Shown piece by piece: positions 25,530 through 32,590 of a stretch of DNA of 64,000 nucleotides (position 1 is the first letter of the stretch; each line of letters opens with the position of its first letter). The DNA lies in contig NZ_JBHRSK010000004.1 in NCBI RefSeq assembly GCF_042643245.1, forward strand, positions 434,001-498,000. Reading direction: 5' to 3'. The notes under the pieces were generated by a model that had not been told where the DNA came from, made no database searches, and saw only the letters and a list, made by a program, of their open reading frames with translations. This DNA is from Acidimangrovimonas pyrenivorans. GTDB taxonomy: Bacteria > Pseudomonadota > Alphaproteobacteria > Rhodobacterales > Rhodobacteraceae. The position numbers and the translations under genes were made by a program.

Positions 25530-25582
25530 CAGGGGGCTTCTTCTTTGGCCAAATACTCCCGCCGGAGGCGTCCGCCGGTTCT
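25530..25582 (-). repeat. Dispersed element, inverted copy
   Basis: Read on the minus strand this gives CGGACGCCTCCGGCGGGAGTATTTGGCCAAAGAAGAAGC, a second variant of the same class: hairpin, GGGAGTATTT, GGCCA, purine-rich tail. It faces copy 2 head to head across about 15 bases, making a converging pair in the 199-base gap before psuG. Nothing else was seen in that gap. Confidence 0.7.
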
Positions 25583-25635
25583 TGATCCCGTCCCCCTCGG
25601 CTGCCATAGGGCGAGGAGGTGACTGGGAGATTGCG

Positions 25636-26559
25636 ATGCGGGAACGGGATATGCCGATGGTGCTGTCGGAGGCGGTGCGGGCCGCGCTGGCCGAGGGGGC
25701 GCCGCTGGTGGCGCTGGAATCGACCATCATCACCCATGGCATGCCCTGGCCGCGGAATGTCGAGACGGCGCGGCGGGTCGAGGCCGAGGTCCGGGCGGCC
25801 GGCGCGGTGCCGGCGACGATCGCGGTGCTGGACGGCGTGCTGCATATCGGGCTCGAGGACGGGCAACTCGAGGCGCTCGGCAGGGCCGAGGGCGTGGCCA
25901 AGCTGTCGCGCGCCGACCTCGCGGCCTGCATGGCGCGAGGCGGCACCGGGGCGACGACGGTGGCGGCGACGATGATCGCGGCGCGTCTGGCCGGGATCTC
26001 GGTCTTCGCCACCGGCGGCATCGGCGGCGTCCATCGCGGGGCCGAGCTGTCCTTCGACGTCTCCGCCGACCTGCAGGAGCTGGCCCAGACCCCGGTGACG
26101 GTGGTCGCGGCCGGGGCCAAGGCGATCCTCGACCTGCCGAAGACGCTGGAAGTGCTGGAAACGCTGGGCGTGCCCGTCATTGCCTATGGCCAGGACACCC
26201 TGCCGGCCTTCTGGTCGCGCGACTCGGGCCTCGCGGCGCCGCTGCGGATGGACGGTGCCGGAGAGATCGCCGCCGCCCATCTGATGCGCGGCCGGCTCGG
26301 CCTGCCGGGCGGCCAGCTGATCGCCAATCCGATCCCGGTCGAGGCGGAAATTCCCCGCGCCGAGATGCTGCCGGCGATCGAGCAGGCGCTGGCCGAGGCC
26401 GAAGCGCAGGGCATCGCCGCCAAGGCCGTGACGCCGTTCCTGCTGCAACGGATCTTCGAGATCACCGCCGGCCGGTCGCTCGAGGCCAACATCGCGCTGG
26501 TGCTCAACAACGCGCGCCTGGCCGCCGCCATCGCCCGCGAAATCGGCAGCGCCGGATGA
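25636..26559 (+). CDS. psuG: Pseudouridine-5'-phosphate glycosidase
   Basis: A 307-residue PsuG/IndA-family enzyme that splits pseudouridine-5'-phosphate into uracil and ribose-5-phosphate during RNA-modification salvage. Family hallmarks are ALESTIITHGMPWP near residue 28, GGTGATTVAATM and FATGGIGGVHRG. The ATG at 25636 follows GGGAGA 6 bases away; an ATG 18 codons upstream is less likely. The usual kinase partner is not adjacent; a PfkB-type candidate lies at 36306. Confidence 0.95.
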   Translation: MRERDMPMVLSEAVRAALAEGAPLVALESTIITHGMPWPRNVETARRVEAEVRAAGAVPATIAVLDGVLHIGLEDGQLEALGRAEGVAKLSRADLAACMARGGTGATTVAATMIAARLAGISVFATGGIGGVHRGAELSFDVSADLQELAQTPVTVVAAGAKAILDLPKTLEVLETLGVPVIAYGQDTLPAFWSRDSGLAAPLRMDGAGEIAAAHLMRGRLGLPGGQLIANPIPVEAEIPRAEMLPAIEQALAEAEAQGIAAKAVTPFLLQRIFEITAGRSLEANIALVLNNARLAAAIAREIGSAG

Positions 26560-26650
26560 GCGCGGGCGCCCGGCCGCGCGGCAGTTCATCGGCCATTGCC
26601 GCGGCGCGGTGGAGACCCTACATTCCTGCGGCGCAGAGAGAGCGGACAGG

Positions 26651-27400
26651 ATGACCGAGCACGACGAGCCCTCCCCCCGAAAGCGCGGCCTGTTCGGCGG
26701 GCTGCGCGCCAGTTTCCTGACCGGGCTGGTGGTGATCCTGCCGATCGGGCTGACGCTCTACCTGATCTGGACCGTGACCGGCTGGATCGACAGCTGGGTG
26801 CTGCCCTTCGTGCCCGAGGCCTACCGGCCGCAAAGCCTGATGCGCGACTGGCTGGGGCCGCAATACGCGATCCCGATCCGCGGCGTCGGCGTCATCGTCT
26901 TCCTGATCTTCACCATCGTCGTCGGCTGGCTGGGCAAGGGGCTGATCGGCCGCTCGCTGATCGCCTGGGGCGAGCGGCTGGTCGACCGGATGCCGGTGGT
27001 CCGCTCGGTCTATAACGGCCTCAAGCAGATCGCCGAGACCGTCTTCGCCCAGAGCGAGACCAGCTTCGACAAGGCTTGCCTGGTCGAGTATCCGCGCCGC
27101 GGGATCTGGGCGATCGGCTTCGTCTCGACCAATGCCAAGGGCGAGGTTGCGGCGAAGATTCCCGACGACGAGACCATCGTCTCGGTCTTCCTGCCGACGA
27201 CGCCCAACCCGACCTCGGGCTTCCTGCTCTTCGTGCCCGGGAACGACGTGGTGATGCTCGACATGAAGGTCGAGGATGCGGCCAAGCTGATCATCTCGGC
27301 CGGGCTGGTCTATCCCAATCCCAAGGACCCGTCGAAACCGGCCGAGAACGGCCGCCGACTCTCCGCCGCGAAACCGGTCGCCAAGGAGCCCGTCGGCTAG
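26651..27400 (+). CDS. DUF502 membrane protein
   Basis: A 249-residue DUF502 family protein with two membrane segments near residues 20-45 and 75-100 and a soluble C-terminal half rich in beta-strand. Conserved family segments include TGLVVILPIGLTLYL, MPVVRSVYNGLKQ and TPNPTSGFLLFVP. Function is unknown across the family. The ATG at 26651 is chosen because the protein starts well there; the frame opens 14 codons earlier. Its stop abuts the LysE gene directly. Confidence 0.9.
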   Translation: MTEHDEPSPRKRGLFGGLRASFLTGLVVILPIGLTLYLIWTVTGWIDSWVLPFVPEAYRPQSLMRDWLGPQYAIPIRGVGVIVFLIFTIVVGWLGKGLIGRSLIAWGERLVDRMPVVRSVYNGLKQIAETVFAQSETSFDKACLVEYPRRGIWAIGFVSTNAKGEVAAKIPDDETIVSVFLPTTPNPTSGFLLFVPGNDVVMLDMKVEDAAKLIISAGLVYPNPKDPSKPAENGRRLSAAKPVAKEPVG

Positions 27401-28012
27401 ATGCTGGCGGCGGCCCTGACGGGATTCCTCACCGGCGGCTCGCTGATCCTCGCGATCGGGGCGCAGAACGCCTTCGTGCTGCGTCAGGGGCTGCTGCGCG
27501 CCCATGTCCTGCCGCTCTGCCTGCTCTGCGCCGCCTCCGACGCGCTGCTGATCAGCGCCGGGGTCGCCGGCTTCGGCGCGGTGGTGACGCTGGCACCCGA
27601 ACTGCCGGTGGTGATGGCGCTGGCCGGGGCCGTCTTCCTGACGGTCTATGGCGCGCTGCGGCTGCAGGCGGCCTGGCGCGGCGACTACGCGCTGGTGCTC
27701 GACGGCGGCAGCCGGCCGCTCTGGCCGACGCTGGCCGCCGGCGCCGCCTTCACCTGGCTCAACCCGCATGTCTATCTCGACACGCTGGGGCTGATCGGCG
27801 CGGTCTCGACCCGGTTCCCTGCCCTGCCCGACAAGACGGCCTTCGCCCTTGGCGCGATCTCGGCCTCCTTCGCCTTCTTCTTCTCGCTCGGCTACGGCGC
27901 GCGGCTGCTGGCGCCGGTGATGTCCTCGGCCAGGGCCTGGCGCTGGCTCGACCTGTTCATTGGTGGCACGATGTGGGTGCTGGCCTTCGAACTGGTGCGC
28001 GCGGCCCTCTAG
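27401..28012 (+). CDS. LysE/ArgO-family amino acid exporter
   Basis: A 203-residue inner-membrane exporter of the LysE/ArgO type with about six membrane segments. The family signature GSLILAIGAQNAFVLRQGL is at residues 11-29 and a central loop contains WLNPHVYLDTLGLIG. The predicted substrate is a basic amino acid such as arginine or lysine. It starts at the base after the DUF502 stop, so the two genes are coupled. Confidence 0.93.
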   Translation: MLAAALTGFLTGGSLILAIGAQNAFVLRQGLLRAHVLPLCLLCAASDALLISAGVAGFGAVVTLAPELPVVMALAGAVFLTVYGALRLQAAWRGDYALVLDGGSRPLWPTLAAGAAFTWLNPHVYLDTLGLIGAVSTRFPALPDKTAFALGAISASFAFFFSLGYGARLLAPVMSSARAWRWLDLFIGGTMWVLAFELVRAAL

Positions 28013-28042
28013 GTGCCGCCCACCCCGCACAGGGAAACCCGC

Positions 28043-28711
28043 ATGCGCTATCCCGGACTGCCCCGCGCCCTGCCCCGGTTCCTCGCCGAACTGGCGGTGG
28101 AGAACTCCAGGGACTGGTTCGAGGCCCATCGCGACGCCTATGAGCGCGACTGGAAAGCCGCCGGGCTCGACCTGATCGCGGCGCTGGGACCGCTGTGCCA
28201 GGCGGGAGAGCCGCGGCTCGAGGCGGTGCCCAGGATCGGCGGCAGCCTGAAGCGGATCCAGCGCGACACCCGGTTCTCGGCCGACAAGGCGCCCTATGCG
28301 CCGATGCTGCATCTCGTGCTGGCCCTGCCCGGCGCCGAGAAGCATCGCGGCATGCACCTTGTCGTCCATCCCGACCGGCTGGGCTTCGGCGCCGGCCATT
28401 ACGGGCTGGGCCCGCAGGCGCTGGCGCGGTTCCGCGACCGGGTGCAGGACCCCGAGGACCGCGCCGCCCTGCTCGCCGCCGCGGCACGGGCCGAGGCCGT
28501 CGGCAGCCGTTGGGACGCGCCCGATCTCAAGCGGTTGCCGAAGGGAATGGAAGCCGAGGCCGACTGGGAGCACCTGCTGCGCCGCAAGTCGGTGATCCTG
28601 CGCGGCGAGACCGCGGGCCTGCCCGACTGGCTGTTCACCGCCGACTGCCTGGCGGGGCTGGACCGGCTGATCGCGGCGCACCGGCCCCTGCTGGGCTGGC
28701 TCGCGCGCTGA
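28043..28711 (+). CDS. TIGR02453/DUF2461 family protein
   Basis: A 222-residue protein of the TIGR02453 (DUF2461) family, function unknown. Typical segments are RFLAELAVENSRDWFEAHR near residue 9, a central IQRDTRFSADKAPY and LKRLPKGMEAE. I chose the ATG at 28043, 7 bases after AGGGA, over an in-frame GTG at 28013. It follows the LysE gene in the same direction. Confidence 0.88.
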   Translation: MRYPGLPRALPRFLAELAVENSRDWFEAHRDAYERDWKAAGLDLIAALGPLCQAGEPRLEAVPRIGGSLKRIQRDTRFSADKAPYAPMLHLVLALPGAEKHRGMHLVVHPDRLGFGAGHYGLGPQALARFRDRVQDPEDRAALLAAAARAEAVGSRWDAPDLKRLPKGMEAEADWEHLLRRKSVILRGETAGLPDWLFTADCLAGLDRLIAAHRPLLGWLAR

Positions 28712-28722
28712 CACGGCAGGGG

Positions 28723-28751
28723 TTGCGCCCCACCGGTCCTTGGGCTATACG
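28723..28751 (+). promoter_or_regulatory. Promoter of rpsB-tsf
   Basis: A -35 TTGCGC (28723-28728) and -10 TATACG (28746-28751) with a 17-base spacer, giving a predicted transcript start near 28757. This leaves a 5' leader of about 110 bases before rpsB. Confidence 0.7.
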
Positions 28752-28765
28752 CGCGCCACTTCACA

Positions 28766-28839
28766 GGCAGGGCTTGGGCCGACGGGGGAGAAATCCCCGA
28801 AGGTCCGCCGGTTGGGGGAAACCCTGAAATGGCCCTGCC
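28766..28839 (+). ncRNA. Structured rpsB leader, predicted three-way junction
   Basis: An 8-bp closing helix GGCAGGGC (28766-28773) / GCCCTGCC (28832-28839) encloses two hairpins. The first pairs GGGCC (28776-28780) with GGTCC (28802-28806) and CGGGG (28783-28787) with CCCCG (28795-28799) across a GA/AA internal loop. The second is GGG-GAAA-CCC (28815-28824), a GNRA tetraloop. It begins about 10 bases after the predicted transcript start. It is probably an autoregulatory S2-binding leader, but no family was identified by search. Confidence 0.65.
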
Positions 28840-28865
28840 GAGGCGCAAACCGGAAAGGAACGAAC

Positions 28866-29627
28866 ATGGCGCTTCCCGAATTCTCCATGCGTCAGCTGCT
28901 GGAAGCTGGCGTTCACTACGGCCACCAGACCCAACGCTGGAACCCGCAGATGGGCGAGTACATCTACGGCGCCCGCAACGGCATCCACATCCTCGACCTG
29001 ACGCAGACCGTCCCGATGCTGGACGCGGCGCTGAACGTCATCCGCGAGACCGTGGCCAAGGGCGGCCGCATCCTCTTCGTCGGCACCAAGCGCCAGGCCC
29101 AGAAGCCGCTGGCCGAAGCCGCCGAGAAATGCGCGCAATACTACATGAACCACCGCTGGCTGGGCGGCACGCTGACCAACTGGCAGACGGTGTCGAAGTC
29201 GATCCAGCGCCTGAAGGCCATCGACGAGCTGATGGACCAGGGTGCCGAGGGCCTGACCAAGAAAGAGCGTCTGGGCATGGAGCGCGAGCAGGCCAAGCTG
29301 CAGGCCTCGTTGGGCGGCATCCGCGAGATGGGCGGCCTGCCCGACCTGCTGTTCGTCATCGACGTCAACAAGGAAGACCTGGCCATCGCCGAAGCCCGCA
29401 AGCTGGGCATCCCGGTCATCGCCGTGGTCGATACCAACTGCTCGCCCAAGGGCGTGGATTACGTGATCCCGGGCAACGACGACGCCGCCCGCGCGATCTC
29501 GCTCTACTGCGACCTGGTCTCGCGCGCCGCGCTTGACGGCATGTCGGCCCAGCTCGGCGCCGCCGGTGTCGATATCGGCGCGCTGGCCGAGGCGCCGGCC
29601 GAAGAAGAAGCCGCCGCAGAGGCCTGA
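28866..29627 (+). CDS. rpsB: 30S ribosomal protein S2
   Basis: A 253-residue ribosomal protein S2. The signatures MRQLLEAGVHYGHQTQRWNPQM and the later PDLLFVIDVNKEDLAIAEARKLGIPVIAVVDTN are diagnostic. It has an Ala/Glu-rich C-terminal tail. The ATG at 28866 follows GGAAAGGAACGAAC. It forms the classical rpsB-tsf pair and is preceded by its own promoter and structured leader. Confidence 0.99.
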   Translation: MALPEFSMRQLLEAGVHYGHQTQRWNPQMGEYIYGARNGIHILDLTQTVPMLDAALNVIRETVAKGGRILFVGTKRQAQKPLAEAAEKCAQYYMNHRWLGGTLTNWQTVSKSIQRLKAIDELMDQGAEGLTKKERLGMEREQAKLQASLGGIREMGGLPDLLFVIDVNKEDLAIAEARKLGIPVIAVVDTNCSPKGVDYVIPGNDDAARAISLYCDLVSRAALDGMSAQLGAAGVDIGALAEAPAEEEAAAEA

Positions 29628-29728
29628 GCTTCCGCCGCTTCCGGCCCTCTGCCGGGCCGTTACCGATCTGTTACCGGGTGGGGGTAAGCCCCGCCCGGAC
29701 GAGCACTTGAAAATCGAGGAGAGCCGTT

Positions 29729-30604
29729 ATGGCAATCACCGCGAGCATGGTGAAAGAGCTGCGCGAATCGACCGGCGCAGGCATGATGGACGCCAAGAAG
29801 GCGCTGACCGAGACCGACGGCGACATGGACGCCGCCGTTGACTGGCTGCGCACCAAGGGCCTGGCGAAAGCCGCCAAGAAGGCCGGCCGCACCGCCGCCG
29901 AGGGCCTTGTCGGCGTCGCCGTCAAGGACGGCAAGGGCGTCGCCGTCGAGATCAACTCGGAAACCGACTTCGTCGCCAAGAACGCCGAGTTCCAGGCGCT
30001 GGTGAAAAGCTTCACCGAGGCCGCCCTGGGCGTCGACGACGTCGAGGCGCTGAAGGCCGCCGACGTTGGCGGCAAGACCGTCGAGGCCGCGCTGACCGAC
30101 GCCGTCGCCAAGATCGGCGAGCACATGTCGCTGCGCCGGATGGCCGTGGTCGAGGGCGAAAGCATCGCCGCCTACGTCCACAACGCCGCCGCTGACGGCA
30201 TGGGCAAGATCGGCGTCCTGGTCGCGCTGAAAGGCGCCGACAACGGCATCGGCAAGCAGATCGCCATGCACATCGCCGCCACCAACCCGGCGTCGCTCGG
30301 CGAGGCCGATCTCGACCCGGCGCTGGTCGAGCGCGAAAAGCAGGTGCTGACCGAGCAGGCCCGTGAATCGGGCAAACCGGACGCCGTGATCGAGAAGATG
30401 ATCGTCGGCCGGATGAAGAAGTTCTTCGAGGAAGTCACCCTGCTGGGCCAGAAATTCGTCATCAACCCCGACGTTACCGTGGCCGAGGCGGCCAAGGAAG
30501 CCGGGGTCGAGATCATCGGCTTCGTCCGCATGGGCGTCGGCGAAGGCATCGAGAAGAAGGAAGAGGATTTCGCGGCCGAGGTCGCCAAGACCCTCGCCGG
30601 CTGA
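29729..30604 (+). CDS. tsf: Elongation factor Ts
   Basis: A 291-residue EF-Ts, the nucleotide exchange factor for EF-Tu. The N-terminal domain MAITASMVKELRESTGAGMMDAKKAL and the TDFVAKN segment (about residues 80-86) that contacts EF-Tu are conserved. The length is normal. GAGGAGAG precedes the ATG. The 101-base gap after rpsB holds a small hairpin (GGCCC/GGGCC near 29643-29658) that may reduce read-through. An intrinsic terminator follows. Confidence 0.99.
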   Translation: MAITASMVKELRESTGAGMMDAKKALTETDGDMDAAVDWLRTKGLAKAAKKAGRTAAEGLVGVAVKDGKGVAVEINSETDFVAKNAEFQALVKSFTEAALGVDDVEALKAADVGGKTVEAALTDAVAKIGEHMSLRRMAVVEGESIAAYVHNAAADGMGKIGVLVALKGADNGIGKQIAMHIAATNPASLGEADLDPALVEREKQVLTEQARESGKPDAVIEKMIVGRMKKFFEEVTLLGQKFVINPDVTVAEAAKEAGVEIIGFVRMGVGEGIEKKEEDFAAEVAKTLAG

Positions 30605-30630
30605 TCCGGCCCTTCCGAACGGTTCGAGAG

Positions 30631-30666
30631 ACGGCGCGGCCCCCGGGGTCGCGCCGTTTTCCTTTT
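30631..30666 (+). terminator. Rho-independent terminator of rpsB-tsf
   Basis: An 11-bp stem ACGGCGCGGCC / GGTCGCGCCGT with one G-U pair, closed by a short loop and followed by TTTCCTTTT. It ends the ribosomal protein operon just before the convergent GNAT gene. Confidence 0.92.
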
Positions 30667-30707
30667 CGCCAATCCGCCCGCCCTCCCCCAGCGGGACGCG
30701 CAGGATG

Positions 30708-31154
30708 TCAGCCCAGCGGGATGCGCAGGATGTCGACCTCGTCGTCGAACCGGGCCCCGATACGCTCGTAGAACGGGCGTGCGGAATGGTTCTCGGCCCA
30801 GAGTTCGAGGTTGATCCGGCTGCAGCCATGCGCCCTTCCGTGGTCCTTGAGGAAGTCGATCAGCTTGCGCCCGGTGCCGCCACGGCGCTCGCCCTCCCGG
30901 ACCTCGAGATCGGACAGGTAGAGGCTGCGCCGCCGCGTATGGGCCTCGTATTGGCGGCTGAACACGGCGAAGCCGACGACCGCCCCGTCTTCCTCGGCGA
31001 CGATGCAGCGGGCCCAGCGGTCGGGACCGAAGCAGTTCTCGCGCAGGCCCTCGATGTCGGTGCCCGGATCGGGATCGTCGACATGGCGGGCAAGCTCCCG
31101 CGACAGGGTGGCGATGGCCGGCAGGTCCTCCTCGACCGCGTATCTGACTTGCAT
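30708..31154 (-). CDS. GNAT-family N-acetyltransferase
   Basis: A 148-residue GNAT acetyltransferase. It begins MQVRYAVEEDLPAIATLSREL, contains AVVGFAVF and the acetyl-CoA-binding region ERRGGTGRKLIDFLKDHGRA, and ends with LELWAENHSARPFYERIGAR. The substrate is unknown. The start at 31154 is supported by GGGGAGGGG seven bases upstream; the open frame continues to 31502 only by lack of stops in GC-rich DNA. It is convergent with tsf. Confidence 0.88.
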   Translation of the reverse strand: MQVRYAVEEDLPAIATLSRELARHVDDPDPGTDIEGLRENCFGPDRWARCIVAEEDGAVVGFAVFSRQYEAHTRRRSLYLSDLEVREGERRGGTGRKLIDFLKDHGRAHGCSRINLELWAENHSARPFYERIGARFDDEVDILRIPLG

Positions 31155-31249
31155 GGCTGGGCCCCTCCCCGCACTGGATCGTCGACTGGCGCCCAAACTA
31201 GGACAGACCGGGCGGCAAAGGAAACCCGGGGCGGCACAATCCGATTCAA

Positions 31250-31279
31250 CGAATACGGGATCGGCGAATACGGGATCGG
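31250..31279. repeat. Tandem 15-base repeat, two copies
   Basis: The unit CGAATACGGGATCGG occurs twice in immediate succession. It lies in non-coding DNA and its role is unknown. Confidence 0.9.
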
Positions 31280-31300
31280 CAAGCGACGATCCGACAAACG

Positions 31301-31332
31301 AAAAACGGCGCGGAGCAAGCTCCGCACCGTTT
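31301..31332 (-). terminator. Intrinsic terminator, mainly for leftward transcription
   Basis: Stem GCGGAGC (31310-31316) / GCTCCGC (31319-31325) is extended by AAACGG/CCGTTT. On the minus strand the stem is followed by TTTTT, and on the plus strand by TTTCCGTTTT. It can stop leftward transcripts from the LuxR-type gene or from a small RNA unit ending here. Confidence 0.8.
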
Positions 31333-31385
31333 CCGTTTTGCGCCATCCGAAGTTGGGGATGAGGACAGACGCAGTCAGGGACAGA

Positions 31386-31448
31386 CCTGCCGGGTGGACT
31401 ATGCACCCGGCAGGCCAGTATTCCGGTTTCCCGGTATGCAAACCGGAA
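31386..31448 (-). ncRNA. Two adjacent long hairpins, possible small RNA or 3' UTR
   Basis: CCTGCCGGGTG (31386-31396) pairs perfectly with CACCCGGCAGG (31404-31414) across a 7-base loop, and TTCCGGTTT (31421-31429) with AAACCGGAA (31440-31448) across a 10-base loop. With the terminator at 31301 this makes a hairpin-hairpin-terminator order on the minus strand, as in many small RNAs. No clear promoter was found, so a structured 3' UTR of the LuxR-type gene is equally possible. Confidence 0.5.
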
Positions 31449-31559
31449 CGACATGAAATCGCATGCTACTCCGGCCCACCGTTCCTTGGCCAATGCCACC
31501 ACTCACGGAACAGCTTCAGTATTGTCCATTTACGTCGCGTCATCCAAGTCAGGGATTCC

Positions 31560-31578
31560 TTACCTGACCAAACGGTAA
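31560..31578. promoter_or_regulatory. Lux-box-like dyad
   Basis: TTACC-N9-GGTAA forms a 19-base inverted repeat close in length to LuxR-type operators. It is about 115 bases beyond the stop of the LuxR-type gene. No plus-strand gene starts nearby, so what it would control is unclear. Confidence 0.35.
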
Positions 31579-31694
31579 AACCGAACCAATTGCCAAAAAG
31601 GTACGGTGAGACAACAAGTTAACTATGTCAGGACCGACCCGAGGGTCGGCATTGCCGCTCCCTTCCAGCGCCCGTACGAAAGCGCCTTCGGAAG

Positions 31695-32480
31695 TCAGTC
31701 GAGGACGAAAATCTGGTTCATCATCGAGGCCTTGGCGATCGCCTGGGCGGTGCTTTCGACCGCCAGCGCCTCGCGCGCCAGGCGCAGGTGCTTCTCGACC
31801 GTCGCCATCGAGACGCCCATCAGGATCGCGATATCCTGGGTCGTCTTGCCCTCGGCAACCCATTCCAGCGCCTCGCGCTGGCGTGCGGTCAGCGCGGTCA
31901 GCGCCTGGGGATGCGGCAGGCTGATGATCTTGAGATGCACGACTCGGTTGAGCGTCAGGATCTCGTCGCCATGCTCGGTCCAGATCGTATCGACATCGGC
32001 ATTGGTCATCCCCGGCCGGGCGACGAGGCCGATGCCGCCGCGCACCCGCACCGCGAGATCGCGGAAGCTGATCGAGCAGCCGGCGACGACACCATGGGCC
32101 CGGTTGAAGGCGAGCACCCGGCGCTCGGCCTCGGTCAGCGTCCCCGTTTTCTGCATGTCGTCGAGGCAGCGCCAATTGCACACGCCATGATTCTCGTTGG
32201 TCCAGCGGACCATCGGGGCATCGCGATAGAGTTCGTCGCCGATGAAGCGGTCGAGGTATTCCTTGGGGTGGTTCGACAGCATCAGCGCATTGGCCGCGTC
32301 GCCCAGCTTGCCGCCGGCGCTGATCCGGGTATAGGCATAGAGCAGGCGGTCGAATCCATACTCCGCCATCTTGTCGATATGCAGTGCCCAGACCTCGTCA
32401 ACGGTACGGGCCTCCAGCACATTATTCAGATGTGCCAGCAATCCGCCTTTCACAGCCGTCATCCCCAAACGGTGAAACAT
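31695..32480 (-). CDS. LuxR-family regulator with autoinducer-binding domain
   Basis: A 261-residue quorum-sensing type regulator. The N-terminal autoinducer-binding domain (about 20-170) has GFDRLLYAYT and the ligand-binding-type YRDAPMVRW. The C-terminal LuxR helix-turn-helix (about 195-255) reads LTARQREALEWVAEGKTTQDIAILMGVSMATVEKHL. The ATG at 32480 follows GGGGTAAGG; a second ATG at 32462 is possible. No luxI synthase gene lies nearby, so this is a solo LuxR as far as the window shows, possibly sensing a signal made elsewhere. Confidence 0.9.
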   Translation of the reverse strand: MFHRLGMTAVKGGLLAHLNNVLEARTVDEVWALHIDKMAEYGFDRLLYAYTRISAGGKLGDAANALMLSNHPKEYLDRFIGDELYRDAPMVRWTNENHGVCNWRCLDDMQKTGTLTEAERRVLAFNRAHGVVAGCSISFRDLAVRVRGGIGLVARPGMTNADVDTIWTEHGDEILTLNRVVHLKIISLPHPQALTALTARQREALEWVAEGKTTQDIAILMGVSMATVEKHLRLAREALAVESTAQAIAKASMMNQIFVLD

Positions 32481-32590
32481 CCTTACCCCAAGGGCCCATT
32501 ATCGGCCCCTGAGGCGCTTTGTCGAGGATTCATCCGGCTTTTCTTCGCCAGCGGGCGTGATAGAGCGGAAAGGCATGCAGGAAGGTCACG

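Larger units (their letters stand above)
31155..31694. other. 540-base gene-free region with strong secondary structure
   Basis: No convincing gene is present. The stretch holds a 15-base tandem repeat (31250-31279), a bidirectional terminator-like hairpin (31301-31332), two long perfect hairpins (31386-31414 and 31421-31448) and a TTACC-N9-GGTAA dyad (31560-31578). GC content is visibly lower than in the flanks. It lies downstream of the luxR-type gene, where a luxI gene might be expected but is absent. Confidence 0.7.

Noticed and set aside
23088..26180. A 1030-codon open frame on the minus strand over the SQR, SulP and psuG genes
   Set aside because: It runs antisense to well-supported genes, has Arg/Ala/His-rich composition typical of GC-rich shadow frames and no family resemblance.
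31155..31502. N-terminal extension of the GNAT protein into the gene-free region
   Set aside because: The extension has no family match, and a strong ribosome-binding site supports the start at 31154.
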